DNA of 64,000 bases from Paenibacillus endophyticus (GTDB lineage: Bacteria; Bacillota; Bacilli; Paenibacillales; Paenibacillaceae): positions 207,858-271,857 of the forward strand of contig NZ_JACHXW010000008.1 of NCBI RefSeq assembly GCF_014192395.1. Reading direction: 5' to 3'. Below the pieces are notes generated by a model. The model was not told the DNA's origin. It was given only the letters and a program-made list of their open reading frames with translations, and made no database searches. Position numbers and translations under genes: made by a program. Shown here one piece after another: positions 55,779 to 64,000 of the stretch (position 1 is its first letter; each line of letters begins with the position of its first letter).

Positions 55779-56449
55779 GTTTGCACCTCTAGACGGTAGC
55801 CTAGCCCACGAACCGTTTCGATATGAAAATCAGTTGTAGTCGCAAACCGCTCGCGCAGTCGTTTAATATGTACGTCTATCGTTCGATCATCGCCTGCGTA
55901 ATCGAGTCCCCATATTTGATCAATCAACTGCTCGCGCGTATAAATTTGCCCCGGCGTTCCCGCCAGCTTGTAAAGCAATTCAAACTCCTTAAGCGGCAGC
56001 GTGAACGACTCTGTCCCTCTCTTCACTTTATAAATCTGCCGATCAAGAACGACGCTGCCTAAACGAATCGTCTGCGTGGAACCAATCCGGTATCGTTTTA
56101 GCAACGCTCTAACACGTGCCGTCAATTCCAACGGATCGAATGGTTTCGTCAAATAATCATCTGTCCCCAGCTGGAACCCCTTCACTTTCTCCCATGTTTC
56201 GCCTCTCGCAGTAAGCATGAGCAGTGGAAGATCCGGATTGCTCCTTCTGAGTTCCTTGCATAACGTCCAACCGTCCATATTAGGCATCATAATATCGAGA
56301 ACGACAAGATCAACATGCAACGAGGCATAGATAGCAAGTGCTTCCTTTCCATCCGCAGCTTCCACCGTTTCGAATCCGTCGTTGCGTAAAAATAAACAGA
56401 CAAGTTCGCGAATGTTCGCGTCGTCATCAGTAACCATTATAGTAGCCAT
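55775..56449 (-). CDS. OmpR/PhoB-family response regulator
   Basis: A 224-residue regulator: receiver domain with acidic TDDD pocket near residue 8, phospho-acceptor in LVVLDIMMPNMDG (about Asp51) and KPFDPLEL lysine; C-terminal winged helix (about 130-222) with TREQLIDQIWGLDYAGDDRTIDVHIKRLR. ATG at 56449 has AAGGAG upstream. A TGCGGA-TGG-TCCGCA palindrome at 56520-56534 lies in its leader and may be a control site. Confidence 0.93.
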   Translation of the reverse strand: MATIMVTDDDANIRELVCLFLRNDGFETVEAADGKEALAIYASLHVDLVVLDIMMPNMDGWTLCKELRRSNPDLPLLMLTARGETWEKVKGFQLGTDDYLTKPFDPLELTARVRALLKRYRIGSTQTIRLGSVVLDRQIYKVKRGTESFTLPLKEFELLYKLAGTPGQIYTREQLIDQIWGLDYAGDDRTIDVHIKRLRERFATTTDFHIETVRGLGYRLEVQT

Positions 56450-56519
56450 TCGCTCCCTCTCTCCTTGTTTTCCATCCCATATCGTATTAACCATTATACA
56501 ATACAAAACCTGTTCATGA

Positions 56520-56534
56520 TTGCGGATGGTCCGC
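56520..56534. promoter_or_regulatory. Palindrome between the MFS gene and the response regulator gene
   Basis: TGCGGA-TGG-TCCGCA is a perfect 6-3-6 palindrome, about 70 bases before the response regulator start. It could be an operator or a weak hairpin. Confidence 0.4.
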
Positions 56535-56575
56535 ATAGCTCATTTTCTGCTGAAAAAAAACGGTGTCTTAACGCT

Positions 56576-57769
56576 TCATTTCTTCTCTGTAAAGAAATAA
56601 AGCAGCGCGATAACCGGGAATACGATGCCGATCCACAAAGCTGCACTCCAGCCTCCCCAAGCGAAAGCCCATCCGCCCACTGCGGATCCCAATGCGCCAC
56701 CAAAAAAGAAAATAGCCATGAATAGGCCATTCAATCTGCTACGAATCTCCGGACCGAGCGCAAAAATCGCTCGTTGACCAAGTACAAGATTGGCTGATAC
56801 ACCCGCATCCAACAGGATGGCTGATACGACTAAAACGGTTATGCCAACGGGAGAATTAGATTGTATGACCAGCAGGAGCAGAACAGAAACGATAACCATG
56901 CCAAGCGCTATTCCAGTAGCGGATCTAGTCCAGCCGCGGTCAGCTAATCGGCCAGCCAACGGCGCTGCTATCGCACCTGCGACTCCAACAAGCGCATACA
57001 AAGCAATGGCTTTTTGGGAAAAATGAAATACGGGACCAGATAATAATAACGGAACAGTTGTCCAGAATAAGCTAAAGGTCCCAAATACGCACGCATGATA
57101 GATCGCGCGACGACGCAAAATCGGCGTTGTTCGCAGAAGATACCACATGGAGCTCAGCAGCGCTCCATAGCTTGTATTTGACGATGGCTTTCTTTCTGGC
57201 AGCACTTTTGAAAGGACGGCCGCCAGCACAATGATCGCTGCAGCTGATATCGCGAATATGGTGGGCCAGCTAAAGAAATCAGCCACCAAACTCGACAACG
57301 GTCGCGAAAGCATGATGCCAAGCAGCAGCCCGCTCATGACATTTCCAACAACACGGCCGCGTGAGGAAGCTGATGCAAGGTATGATGCATAAGGCACGAG
57401 AACTTGCGCCGCGACCGACCCCAATCCGATAAAAAGAGCCGCTGCCAAAAAAAGCATTGGGCTTTTCGTCATCGCCGTCACAACCAAGGCAATTGAAGTG
57501 AGAAGCAACGAAAATACGACTAGCCTTCGGTTTTCAACAAGATCGCCTAACGGAACGATAAAAAGCAAGCCAATGACATATCCTATTTGGGTCAAGGTCA
57601 CGATCAAGCCGGCACTGCCAGCCGACAGACCGATTGAAGAGCTTATTAAGCCCACCAAGGGTTGTGCATAATATAGATTAGCAACGATAATTCCACAAGC
57701 GGTCGCTAGCAAAACGGTTAACCAAGTCGGAATATTCTTTTCGATTTTTTGTTTGTTTGATGCATTCAT
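56576..57769 (-). CDS. MFS efflux transporter (12-helix, AraJ/EmrD-like)
   Basis: A 397-residue transporter with 12 predicted helices. Helix 1-3 region shows [18 protein letters not shown] and the loop motif [16 protein letters not shown]; symmetry is seen at [12 protein letters not shown] in the second half. ATG at 57769 has AAGGAG eight bases upstream. It is divergent from a TetR-type gene with three operator-like sites between them, the standard layout of a drug-efflux pair. Confidence 0.9.
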   Translation of the reverse strand: MNASNKQKIEKNIPTWLTVLLATACGIIVANLYYAQPLVGLISSSIGLSAGSAGLIVTLTQIGYVIGLLFIVPLGDLVENRRLVVFSLLLTSIALVVTAMTKSPMLFLAAALFIGLGSVAAQVLVPYASYLASASSRGRVVGNVMSGLLLGIMLSRPLSSLVADFFSWPTIFAISAAAIIVLAAVLSKVLPERKPSSNTSYGALLSSMWYLLRTTPILRRRAIYHACVFGTFSLFWTTVPLLLSGPVFHFSQKAIALYALVGVAGAIAAPLAGRLADRGWTRSATGIALGMVIVSVLLLLVIQSNSPVGITVLVVSAILLDAGVSANLVLGQRAIFALGPEIRSRLNGLFMAIFFFGGALGSAVGGWAFAWGGWSAALWIGIVFPVIALLYFFTEKK

Positions 57770-57969
57770 TGCAATCACTCCTTCATTTTGGTAAGAACTT
57801 AGGGCTTAATCGGTTGCCTGTTCATCAGGTATTGTTTATAACATCCCCTCGGCTTTAATTTTAAAATCAACGGATGAATTGAAGACGTTCGAGAGCAATA
57901 CCGCAGTTGCAATAGGGAACTTGAAAACGAAACTTTAAAAATCCATCCCAGTTGCTTCTTTTAAATACT

Positions 57970-58080
57970 AAACGTATCGTTTATTAATTATGTTTAAATA
58001 GTATACTGAACGTATCGTTTTGTAAATAGGCATTATGCAATTTTATTTCGATTTTACTTTTGATATACTATACGTACAGT
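57970..58080. promoter_or_regulatory. Three TetR-type operator-like sites
   Basis: AAACG-TAT-CGTTT (57970-57982), AACG-TAT-CGTT plus TT (58009-58020) and ACTATACGTACAGT (58067-58080) share an ACGTA core and are each palindromic or nearly so. They fill the gap between the divergent MFS and TetR genes and should bind the TetR protein. Confidence 0.72.
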
Positions 58081-58113
58081 TTATATATAATCAGTTTAAA
58101 AGGAGTGATTGGC

Positions 58114-58692
58114 TTGGAGGCTAAAAGAGGACGTCCGCGTAACGTTGAAACGCAACATGCGATCCTTAGCGCTTCGTATGAATTATTGCTGGGGGATGGC
58201 TTTGGATCGGTCACCGTTGAAAAAATCGCTGACCGCGCAAAGGTAAGCAAAGCCACGATTTATAAATGGTGGCCTAATAAGGGTGCAGTAGTGATGGACG
58301 GTTTTCTTGCTGCCGCTGCGGCTAGACTGCCCGTGCCTGAAACTGGTTCGGCATTCGACGATATCGTTATACATGCCACAAATTTAGTTCGGTTTTTGAC
58401 AAGCCGCGAGGGCACGATCATTAGAGAATTATTAGGTGAGGGGCAGTTTGATTCCGGATTGGCGGACGCCTATCGGACAAGGTATTTCCAGCCACGTCGG
58501 CTTGAAGCTAAGAGCCTTCTAGAAAAAGGGGTTCAGCGCGGAGAATTGAAAAAAGATCTTGATCTTGAATTAAGCATCGATCTCATTTACGGTCCCATTT
58601 TCTATCGATTACTTGTGACAGGCGGGGCATTGGACGATTCCTATGTACAGCATTTGGTGACGAATGCATTTGAAGGAATCAAGTCGAAGTAA
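58114..58692 (+). CDS. TetR-family transcriptional repressor
   Basis: A 192-residue repressor. The N-terminal helix-turn-helix (about residues 12-58) contains AILSASYELLLGDGFGSVTVEKIADRAKVSKATIYKWWPNKGAV; the C-terminal half is of the TetR_C AcrR-like type (LIYGPIFYRLLVTGG). TTG at 58114 is used because AAAGGAG lies eight bases upstream. It should repress the divergent MFS exporter. Confidence 0.92.
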   Translation: MEAKRGRPRNVETQHAILSASYELLLGDGFGSVTVEKIADRAKVSKATIYKWWPNKGAVVMDGFLAAAAARLPVPETGSAFDDIVIHATNLVRFLTSREGTIIRELLGEGQFDSGLADAYRTRYFQPRRLEAKSLLEKGVQRGELKKDLDLELSIDLIYGPIFYRLLVTGGALDDSYVQHLVTNAFEGIKSK

Positions 58693-58779
58693 AGCCGAAT
58701 ATAAAGGCAACGATTCAATTTGGATAAGCAATCTGCAACAAGAGAGACAGCGGCATAGGTTTCTATCGCATTAATAGAA

Positions 58780-60330
58780 ACTTAGTGTCACCAGGTGGCT
58801 GCAAGGTTAGGTTTCTATTGCATTAATTGCAATGTACAGTACATTGTACTTCACACCATAATCGATTGGTGAGTGTAATAAGACTAGTCGCCATACGTGA
58901 GATCAAGCTACGCTGCACTTTGTACACTCTATTCGTCGTTTAAGCAGCCTCTTTCTTGCTACGTTGCAGTTTCTGCAACAGAATGCAGCTACATTGCACT
59001 TTCTACACTCTATACGTCGTTTAAGTAACCTCTTTCTAGCTACATTGCAGTTTCTGCAACAGAATGCCTCTTTCCCGGCGGTTATTCGCTTATAAACGCA
59101 ATTCTGCTGCACTTTGTACACTCTATTCGTCGTTTAATTAAGTAACCTCTTTCTTGCTACGTTGCAGTTTGTGCAACAGAATGCCTCTTTCCCGGCGGTT
59201 ATTCGCTTATAAACGCAATTCTGCTGCACTTTATACAACGTAGCCTCTCCAGGTGGCCGCAATGTTAGGTTTCTATTGCATTAATTGCAATGTACTTCAC
59301 ACCATTATCGATTGGTGAGTGCAATAAGACTAGTCGCCATACATGAGACCAAGCTACGCTGCACTTTGTACACTCTATTCGTCGTTTAAGCAGCCTCTTT
59401 CTTGCTACATTGCAGTTTGTGCAACAGAATGCCTCTTTCCCGGCGGTTATTCGCTTATAAACGTGATTCTGATGCACTTTGTACAACGTAGCCTCGCCAG
59501 TCGGCTGCAATGTTAGGTTTCTATTGCATAAAGTACAATGTACAGTACAATGTACTTCACTCCATAATCGATTGGTGAGTGCAATAAGACTAGTCGCCAT
59601 ACATGAGACCAAGCTACGCTGCACTTTGTACACTCTATTCGTCGTTTAAGTAACCACCTTCTAGCTACGTTGCAGTTTCTGCAACAGAATGCCTCTTTCC
59701 CGGCGGTTATATGCTTATAAACGCAATTCTGCTGCACTTTATACAACGTAGCCTCTCCAGGTGGCTGCAAGGTTAGGTTTCTATTGCATTAATTACAATG
59801 TACAGTACAATGTACTTCACTCCATAATCGATTGGTGAGTGCAATAAGACTAGTCGCCATACGTGAGACCAAGCTACGCTGCACTTTGTACACTCTATTC
59901 GTCGTTTAAGTAACCACCTTCTAGCTACGTTGCAGTTTCTGCAACAGAATGCCTCTTTCCCGGCTGTTATTCGCTTATAAACGTGATTCTGCTGCACTTT
60001 ATACAACGTAGCCTCTCCAGGTGGCTGCAAGGTTAGGTTTCTATTGCATAAAGTACATTGTACAGTACAATGTACTTCACACCATTATCGATTGGTGAGT
60101 GAATTAAGACTATTCTCTATACCTGAGACCAAGCTACGCTGCACTTTGTACACTCTATTCGTCGTTTAAGTAACCTCTTTCTTGCTACGTTGCAGTTTCT
60201 GCAACAGATTGCCTCTTTCTCGGCGGTTATTCGAATATAAACGTGATTCTGATGCACTTTATACAACGTAGCCTCTCCAGGTGGCTGCAATGTTAGGGTT
60301 CTATTGCATAAAGTACAATGTACTTCACAA
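58780..60330. repeat. Tandem array of about six ~250-260-base units
   Basis: Units begin with CCAG(G/T)(T/C)GGC-GCAA-GTTAGG at 58791, 59249, 59497, 59757, 60017 and 60277: spacings of 458, 248, 260, 260 and 260 bases. The first interval holds extra copies of an inner sub-repeat (GTTGCAG...CGTTTAAG). Every unit has GTTGCAG-TTT-CTGCAAC or a close variant, a TTGCAT-to-TGCAA block and a GTAC-rich palindrome; at 60053-60075 the latter is a perfect 11-1-11 palindrome. Minus-strand frames of 72-122 codons cover the units, but they start with TTG, lack ribosome sites and do not keep frame from unit to unit, so I treat the array as non-coding. Its left edge carries a GTTTCTAT/ATAGAAAC inverted repeat at about 58761; its right edge lies inside a mobA-like gene. 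Confidence 0.92.
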
Positions 60331-60775
60331 ACTCCTTTCTCGTTCAAATACCGATCATCCAGCTCACTCCAGAAAACTTGCTCTAGCAAAGCAGAAAGCT
60401 GCGTTTCTCCTTGCTGCAGGAGAGGAATGATATGAGCGGCAAATGCTCGATCATGAATGACATGCAGAGGATTAATTACACCGGCAATCTGCGGAACGGC
60501 TGCTTCAAAGCCATTCCGCTTCCTCTCCAGTAATAGCTCAGCTGCTTTGCTGGATATGAAAGGCATATCGCACCCAACTACCCACACAGATGCATACGTT
60601 GCAAGAGACAATGCTCCATGCAGACCTCTCAGAGGCCCATGACCATCATAAAAGTCGGTAATAATGCGCAATGACCGATTTACGATATGCAAAAATGGCT
60701 TAGGATCATGGGTTACGACAATTAATTCATCGCATATTTCATGCATCCGCTCCAATTGCCGCGCAATCAACCTGT
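60331..60775 (-). pseudogene. mobA: Fragment of a molybdenum cofactor guanylyltransferase (MobA-like) gene
   Basis: About 148 codons (LIARQLERMHEICDELIVVTHDP to WSELDDRYLNEKGV) match the middle of MobA, including the substrate segment DGHGPLRGLHGAL and the metal-site VVGCDMPFIS. The N-terminal GTP-binding loop (LAGGxSxRMG) is missing and replaced by a Gly-X-Y-coding stretch; the C terminus is replaced at about 60330 by repeat-array sequence. The surviving frame (60117-61070) is open but encodes a chimera without a sensible start, so a functional enzyme is unlikely. No other molybdenum cofactor gene is in the window. Confidence 0.8.
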
Positions 60776-60943
60776 TGCTCCGACTGGGCCTCCCTGTCCG
60801 GCAGGTCCTGCTGGCCCTTGAAGTCCGGCTGGTCCTTGCGGGCCTGGTGGGCCTTGGAGCGACTGTTGCAGCACCAAATTTAGTTCGTTCTGGATCGTTC
60901 TTATCGCTGTGGTTAACTCCTCTACGACTGCGCTTGCCTCCAC
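60767..60943 (-). CDS. Short frame with a collagen-like tail
   Basis: A 58-codon frame from GTG at 60943 to TGA at 60767-60769. Residues 1-30 look like an amphipathic helix (VVEELTTAIRTIQNELNLVLQQ); residues 31-58 are nine consecutive Gly-X-Y triplets (GPP, GPQ, GPA, GLQ, GPA, GPA, GQG, GPV, GAT). No good ribosome site. It overlaps the end of the next gene by 22 bases in another frame and stops within the mobA junction, so it is probably a remnant of a longer collagen-like protein. Confidence 0.45.
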   Translation of the reverse strand: MEASAVVEELTTAIRTIQNELNLVLQQSLQGPPGPQGPAGLQGPAGPAGQGGPVGATG

Positions 60944-61338
60944 TCCAACGTACCTTCACCATTAGGTATGAACATCGAACGGAAACGGTCCTCGTATGCA
61001 TATTCATGTACCTTGTACCAAGCCGAGGGCTTGACGCCAAGCAGAATATCGTCTTTTTGAACCCATTCATCCATATCGGTCAATTGCTTGAGCCTGGCGA
61101 ACTCTTCCGGTTTATCAAATATAATTTGAATTTCTTGGAGGGGGTGGATCTCCACGTCTATAGGAGAATGAATGGTCCATCCCAATTCCTTTGCACTCCG
61201 ATAAGGCCAGCAAGCACCTTTAATTCTGCGATTTTTGACCCATCTCGCTTCGGCATCGTATTTTGGCGGGAGCACCATTTTATCCTTGCTGGGGAGAATC
61301 GCTGCTTGTATTTGACGTTGAAAGGTAACCATTCCCAA
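60922..61338 (-). CDS. Hypothetical protein, possibly truncated
   Basis: A 138-residue protein from TTG at 61338 (AGGAGAGG about six bases upstream) to TAG at 60922. The segment ACWPYRSAKELGWTIHSPIDVEIHPLQEIQI, with DEWVQKDDILLGVKPSAWYKVHEY, suggests a DUF6065-like domain; this is by memory and uncertain. The sequence ends abruptly after FIPNGEGTLEWRQAQS at the point where the collagen-like frame begins, so a frameshift or deletion may have cut it short. Confidence 0.6.
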   Translation of the reverse strand: MGMVTFQRQIQAAILPSKDKMVLPPKYDAEARWVKNRRIKGACWPYRSAKELGWTIHSPIDVEIHPLQEIQIIFDKPEEFARLKQLTDMDEWVQKDDILLGVKPSAWYKVHEYAYEDRFRSMFIPNGEGTLEWRQAQS

Positions 61339-61615
61339 GTCAAACCTCTCCTATCGTAGGTGTGCTTCACATCAATTACACATGAGGCTAAACGAATTCT
61401 CCCTCAAAAACTGACTGTTTTACATAAAATGAACGCTAAAGCCGTTATGGTAGGTTTGAAATACCAGTATATGAATGAAAACCCGAACGTTCACTAAGTA
61501 GGCTGCAGCCTAGTGCTATTCCTATAATCATGGATTTGTTCATTGACCAACTGACAAGGGAATAGTACCCTTGCGTAGAGAACGATTGGCTAATCTAATG
61601 AAGAAGGTGACCTAC

Positions 61616-62422
61616 TTGAAGGTGCAATTAAATTGTTTTCCTGGCGGGCGATTCAAAGCGCTAACGATGAGCTATGATGATGGCAAAGAATATGATAGAA
61701 GGCTCGTCGAAATATTCAACAAGCATGGGATCAAAGGTACGTTTCATTTGAATTCGGGCAATCTCGGTCGCGACAGTTTTGTCTCGCCTGAAGAAATTAG
61801 TCAACTATTTAGCGGTCACGAAATATCGGCACATAGCGTAACGCATCCGTTTTTAGACCTATGCACAAAGGAACAGATCATCATGGAAATGATGGACGAC
61901 CGTAGAGCGCTGGAGCGCCTTGCCCGCTACCCGGTTCGCGGCATGTCCTATCCTTACGGTACATATAATGAAGAAATCATTTCGATTTTAGCAACAATCG
62001 GCTTTCGGTATGCACGCACGACGCAGAAAGCTGATAATTATAACCTGCCTAACCAGCCCTTAGCTTGGCATCCAACCTGCCATCATAAAGAAATGCTCGA
62101 GCAAGGTGAAGCTTTTCTAAATTTATCTCCGCCATCATGGAAAATAATGCCTCAGCTACTATACGTTTGGGGCCATAGCTATGAATTCGAAAATGATCAG
62201 AATTGGCAGGATATTGAGCGGTTTTGCCAATTGATAGGCGGCAAGCCGTACATTTGGTATGCGACAAATATTGAAATCATCGATTATATGGATGCTGTCG
62301 CAAGGCTTCAGTTTACGCTGGACAACTCCGTCGTCCATAATCCTAGCAGTATAGCGGTATGGATTACGGCCGAGGGGCAGCCTGTTGAGATCGCAGCCGG
62401 ACAAACCGTGCAGCTTGATTGA
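61616..62422 (+). CDS. Polysaccharide deacetylase family protein
   Basis: A 268-residue NodB-fold protein. Motif 1 reads LTMSYDDGKEYD (catalytic and metal aspartates), motif 2 reads HEISAHSVTHPFL (metal histidines), and GMSYPYGTYNEE supplies the groove arginine/proline region. No signal peptide is evident, so it may act inside the cell or on small N-acetylated substrates. TTG at 61616 is preferred (AAGGTGA close upstream); an ATG at 61598 has no visible site. It stands alone, with a strong terminator after it. The exact substrate is not predictable. Confidence 0.85.
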   Translation: MKVQLNCFPGGRFKALTMSYDDGKEYDRRLVEIFNKHGIKGTFHLNSGNLGRDSFVSPEEISQLFSGHEISAHSVTHPFLDLCTKEQIIMEMMDDRRALERLARYPVRGMSYPYGTYNEEIISILATIGFRYARTTQKADNYNLPNQPLAWHPTCHHKEMLEQGEAFLNLSPPSWKIMPQLLYVWGHSYEFENDQNWQDIERFCQLIGGKPYIWYATNIEIIDYMDAVARLQFTLDNSVVHNPSSIAVWITAEGQPVEIAAGQTVQLD

Positions 62423-62438
62423 ATGATTCAAAGCTATC

Positions 62439-62477
62439 AAAAAGCCGAACAGGCTTACATTTCCTGTTCGGCTTTTT
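62439..62477 (+). terminator. Terminator of the deacetylase gene
   Basis: AAAAAGCCGAACAGG pairs perfectly with CCTGTTCGGCTTTTT around a nine-base loop. Confidence 0.95.
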
Positions 62478-62676
62478 ATGCTGCAGTTTATTTCATGTCG
62501 GCAGCTTCGCATTCGTTGCGTTTTCTCCTTCAACACAAAAGACCAGCTATTTTGTACCGGTACAGATCATCCTTTTACCCGTTGTCGCTTTCCTTCTTAT
62601 CGTTTACGCTAGACTTAGCAGCTTCAGCGAACTATCTGCTGTGGCATAACTAGTAAATCCGGCGAGGTGGCCCCCT

Positions 62677-63537
62677 ATGATTACATTGACTGCGCAAGAA
62701 ATACGAGCTTATTTAAATCGAATTGGCATTGTCGACATCGAGGCTCCCACTCCAACATTTTTATTCGAGCTTCACAAAGCGCATGTGAGAGCCTTATCTT
62801 GGCAAACCGTCGATATTTACGGCGGGAAGCCTGCTTCCATCGATGTCAAGCAATCGATTGCGCTTATCCTTGGAGGCCGCAGTGGATATTGTTTCCACTT
62901 GAATGGAGCATTCAGCGCTCTGCTGCATGCCTTAGGCTACGACGTTTCGCTCCACCGGGCAGGTGTGCAGCCGATCGGAACAGAGCCGCGCATCAATTCT
63001 TTTCATCTCGGCGTATTGGTCAGACTGATGGATAAAGCATGGATTGTTGACGTCGGGCTTGGCGATATGCCTCACGAGCCCTTGCCACTAGTCTATGGAA
63101 CATATGGGCAAGCACCTTACGAGTACCGAGTAGAATCGTCCCTCGTTGCTCCAGACGGCTGGCGTTTGGCTCATGACCGTGATGCGTCCTTTGTCGGTGT
63201 GGATTTCGACCCAAATGTCGTAGAGGATATCGGAATTTTCAAAAATAACCATCATTTTTATAGCACCTCGAAGAACTCTCCGTGGCATAACATTTTCCTG
63301 CTCAGGAACCGGGACGAGAAGGAAGGGCATGAGCTGCGCGGCTGTATGTGGAGAAAACGCGACAAAGATGGTTTTCAAATGACGGAATTAAATCAGAAAT
63401 CGCACTGGCTTGACGTCATGGCTGAGCAGCTGGGCGAGACGCTTACGCACTATAACGCCATAGAGAGGGATGAGTTGTGGAAACGGGTTCGCGAGGATCA
63501 TGAAACGTGGAAAAAACAAAAAAAGCAGTTCATATGA
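62677..63537 (+). CDS. Arylamine N-acetyltransferase (NAT)
   Basis: A 286-residue acetyl-CoA-dependent enzyme acting on arylamines, hydrazines or related amines. The catalytic triad is intact with family spacing: Cys72 in GGRSGYCFHLNGAF, His110 in INSFHLGVLV and Asp125 in WIVDVGLGDM. It starts with ATG at 62677 after a GAGGTGG site. Cytoplasmic. The 254 bases before it contain only the upstream terminator and no convincing gene. Confidence 0.93.
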   Translation: MITLTAQEIRAYLNRIGIVDIEAPTPTFLFELHKAHVRALSWQTVDIYGGKPASIDVKQSIALILGGRSGYCFHLNGAFSALLHALGYDVSLHRAGVQPIGTEPRINSFHLGVLVRLMDKAWIVDVGLGDMPHEPLPLVYGTYGQAPYEYRVESSLVAPDGWRLAHDRDASFVGVDFDPNVVEDIGIFKNNHHFYSTSKNSPWHNIFLLRNRDEKEGHELRGCMWRKRDKDGFQMTELNQKSHWLDVMAEQLGETLTHYNAIERDELWKRVREDHETWKKQKKQFI

Positions 63538-63594
63538 ACAGTGGCGGGTACTGTGCGACAAATCAGCGGCCCGCCTTGCCATTGCCGCAATAAC

Positions 63595-63867
63595 TTACGC
63601 CGAGCCGAATCTTTTGGCATTTCGGATACGGGCGCGTTCTAGCTCTATGTCACGGTCGCGCGGCTCAGCGTTTGTGACCAATGAATCCAATAGCTTCTGT
63701 GCCGCAGCCGTTACTTCTAGAACCGCGAGCTGGAAGGCCGCTTCATTGGCTTTGGATGGCGCTTGGAACCCGGATAGCTTCCTTACGAATTGCAGCGAGG
63801 CTGCTTCTACCTCATCTCCCGTTGCCGGCGGTTCGAAGTTGAATAATGTTTTGATATTTCTGCACAT
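63595..63867 (-). CDS. DUF2277 family protein
   Basis: A 90-residue protein that matches the DUF2277 pattern over its full length: N-terminal MCRNIKTLFNFEPPAT, ASLQFVRKLSGFQAPSKANEAAF and RLLDSLVTNAEPRDR-like ending (here KLLDSLVTNAEPRDRDIE). GGAGGAG lies upstream of the ATG at 63867. The conserved Cys2 near the start is typical. Function of the family is unknown. Confidence 0.9.
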   Translation of the reverse strand: MCRNIKTLFNFEPPATGDEVEAASLQFVRKLSGFQAPSKANEAAFQLAVLEVTAAAQKLLDSLVTNAEPRDRDIELERARIRNAKRFGSA

Positions 63868-63914
63868 CGTCTATCTCCTCCTTCATCCGAATAGTTTTTT
63901 TATAAGACGAATTG

Positions 63915-64000
63915 TCAAGCTAAGTGCGACACCTCTTCCATGAATGCTTCGTGAGCCGACCTCCAACCGAGACATTTACGAGGACGGTTGTTAATCAAAC
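63915..64000 (-). mobile_element. 3' end of an IS30-family transposase (partial, runs off the window)
   Basis: The last 27 codons read on the minus strand give NNRPRKCLGWRSAHEAFMEE and end in a TGA at 63915-63917; this is the characteristic C terminus of IS30-family transposases. The element end, with its terminal inverted repeat, should lie between 63868 and 63915. Confidence 0.85.

Noticed and set aside
58903..60030. Series of small Cys-rich proteins encoded by the repeat units on the minus strand
   Set aside because: The frames begin with TTG and have no ribosome site, the unit length is not a multiple of three, and stops fall at unit borders; they look like by-products of the repeat.
58780..60330. 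CRISPR array
   Set aside because: The repeated unit is about 250-260 bases with no short repeat/unique spacer pattern, and no cas genes are near.
62419..62653. Small membrane proteins after the deacetylase gene
   Set aside because: Both overlapping frames run through the perfect terminator at 62439-62477 and have no ribosome site.

Overview
The window looks like chromosome of a spore-forming Bacillota of the Paenibacillus type. The evidence is an alpha/beta-type small acid-soluble spore protein behind a sigma-G-like promoter, two CotD-like coat proteins, Bacillus-type Fur boxes, a c-di-AMP (ydaO-type) riboswitch in front of a KimA potassium importer, and two YesM/YesN two-component systems wired to sugar ABC transporters and glycosidases. 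Strong Shine-Dalgarno sites, frequent TTG/GTG starts and moderate GC fit that group. No rRNA, tRNA, CRISPR array or recognisable phage or defence island was seen.

Layout. 1-4.9 kb: a Fur-controlled siderophore uptake operon (binding lipoprotein, two FecCD permeases) with a Btr-like AraC regulator that carries its own substrate-binding domain. 4.9-7.2 kb: a lone fabF paralogue divergent from an XRE/MmyB-type regulator. 7.2-12.9 kb: a complete nickel uptake locus nikR-nikABCDE. 13-15.1 kb: a Dabb protein, a MocR-type regulator and an unlisted 44-residue membrane peptide. 15.1-25 kb: cassette 1 (response regulator, histidine kinase, binding protein, two permeases, LacZ). 25-27.6 kb: an ArsR-type regulator divergent from a GH51 arabinofuranosidase. 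27.6-28.5 kb: non-coding, with a duplicated ~145-base unit and low-complexity DNA. 28.5-36.1 kb: cassette 2 (kinase, response regulator, binding protein, two permeases, GH5 glycosidase).

36-46.4 kb is mixed: coat protein, TolB-like protein, UPF0173 hydrolase, cyclase, MORN protein, GNAT, SASP, KimA with its riboswitch, a secreted protein and a short UvrC/Cho-like nuclease. 46.5-51.9 kb: MarR regulator with paired operators divergent from a UvrA2-like ATPase followed by a DHA2 drug exporter, then a free-methionine sulfoxide reductase. 52-58.7 kb: a broken VOC gene, second coat protein, alpha/beta hydrolase, an OmpR-type two-component system and a TetR/MFS efflux pair with three operator-like sites.

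58.8-61.3 kb is the least ordinary stretch: a tandem array of about six 250-260-base units ends inside the 3' part of a mobA-like gene whose 5' end has also been lost and replaced by a short collagen-like (Gly-X-Y) reading frame. Beyond it lie a polysaccharide deacetylase, an arylamine N-acetyltransferase, a DUF2277 protein and the 3' end of an IS30-family transposase at the right edge. I saw no clearly new multi-gene system; the best candidates for follow-up are the repeat array with its mobA breakpoints, the fabF/MmyB pair, the MarR-UvrA2-MFS module and the ArsR protein with an unassigned C-terminal domain.
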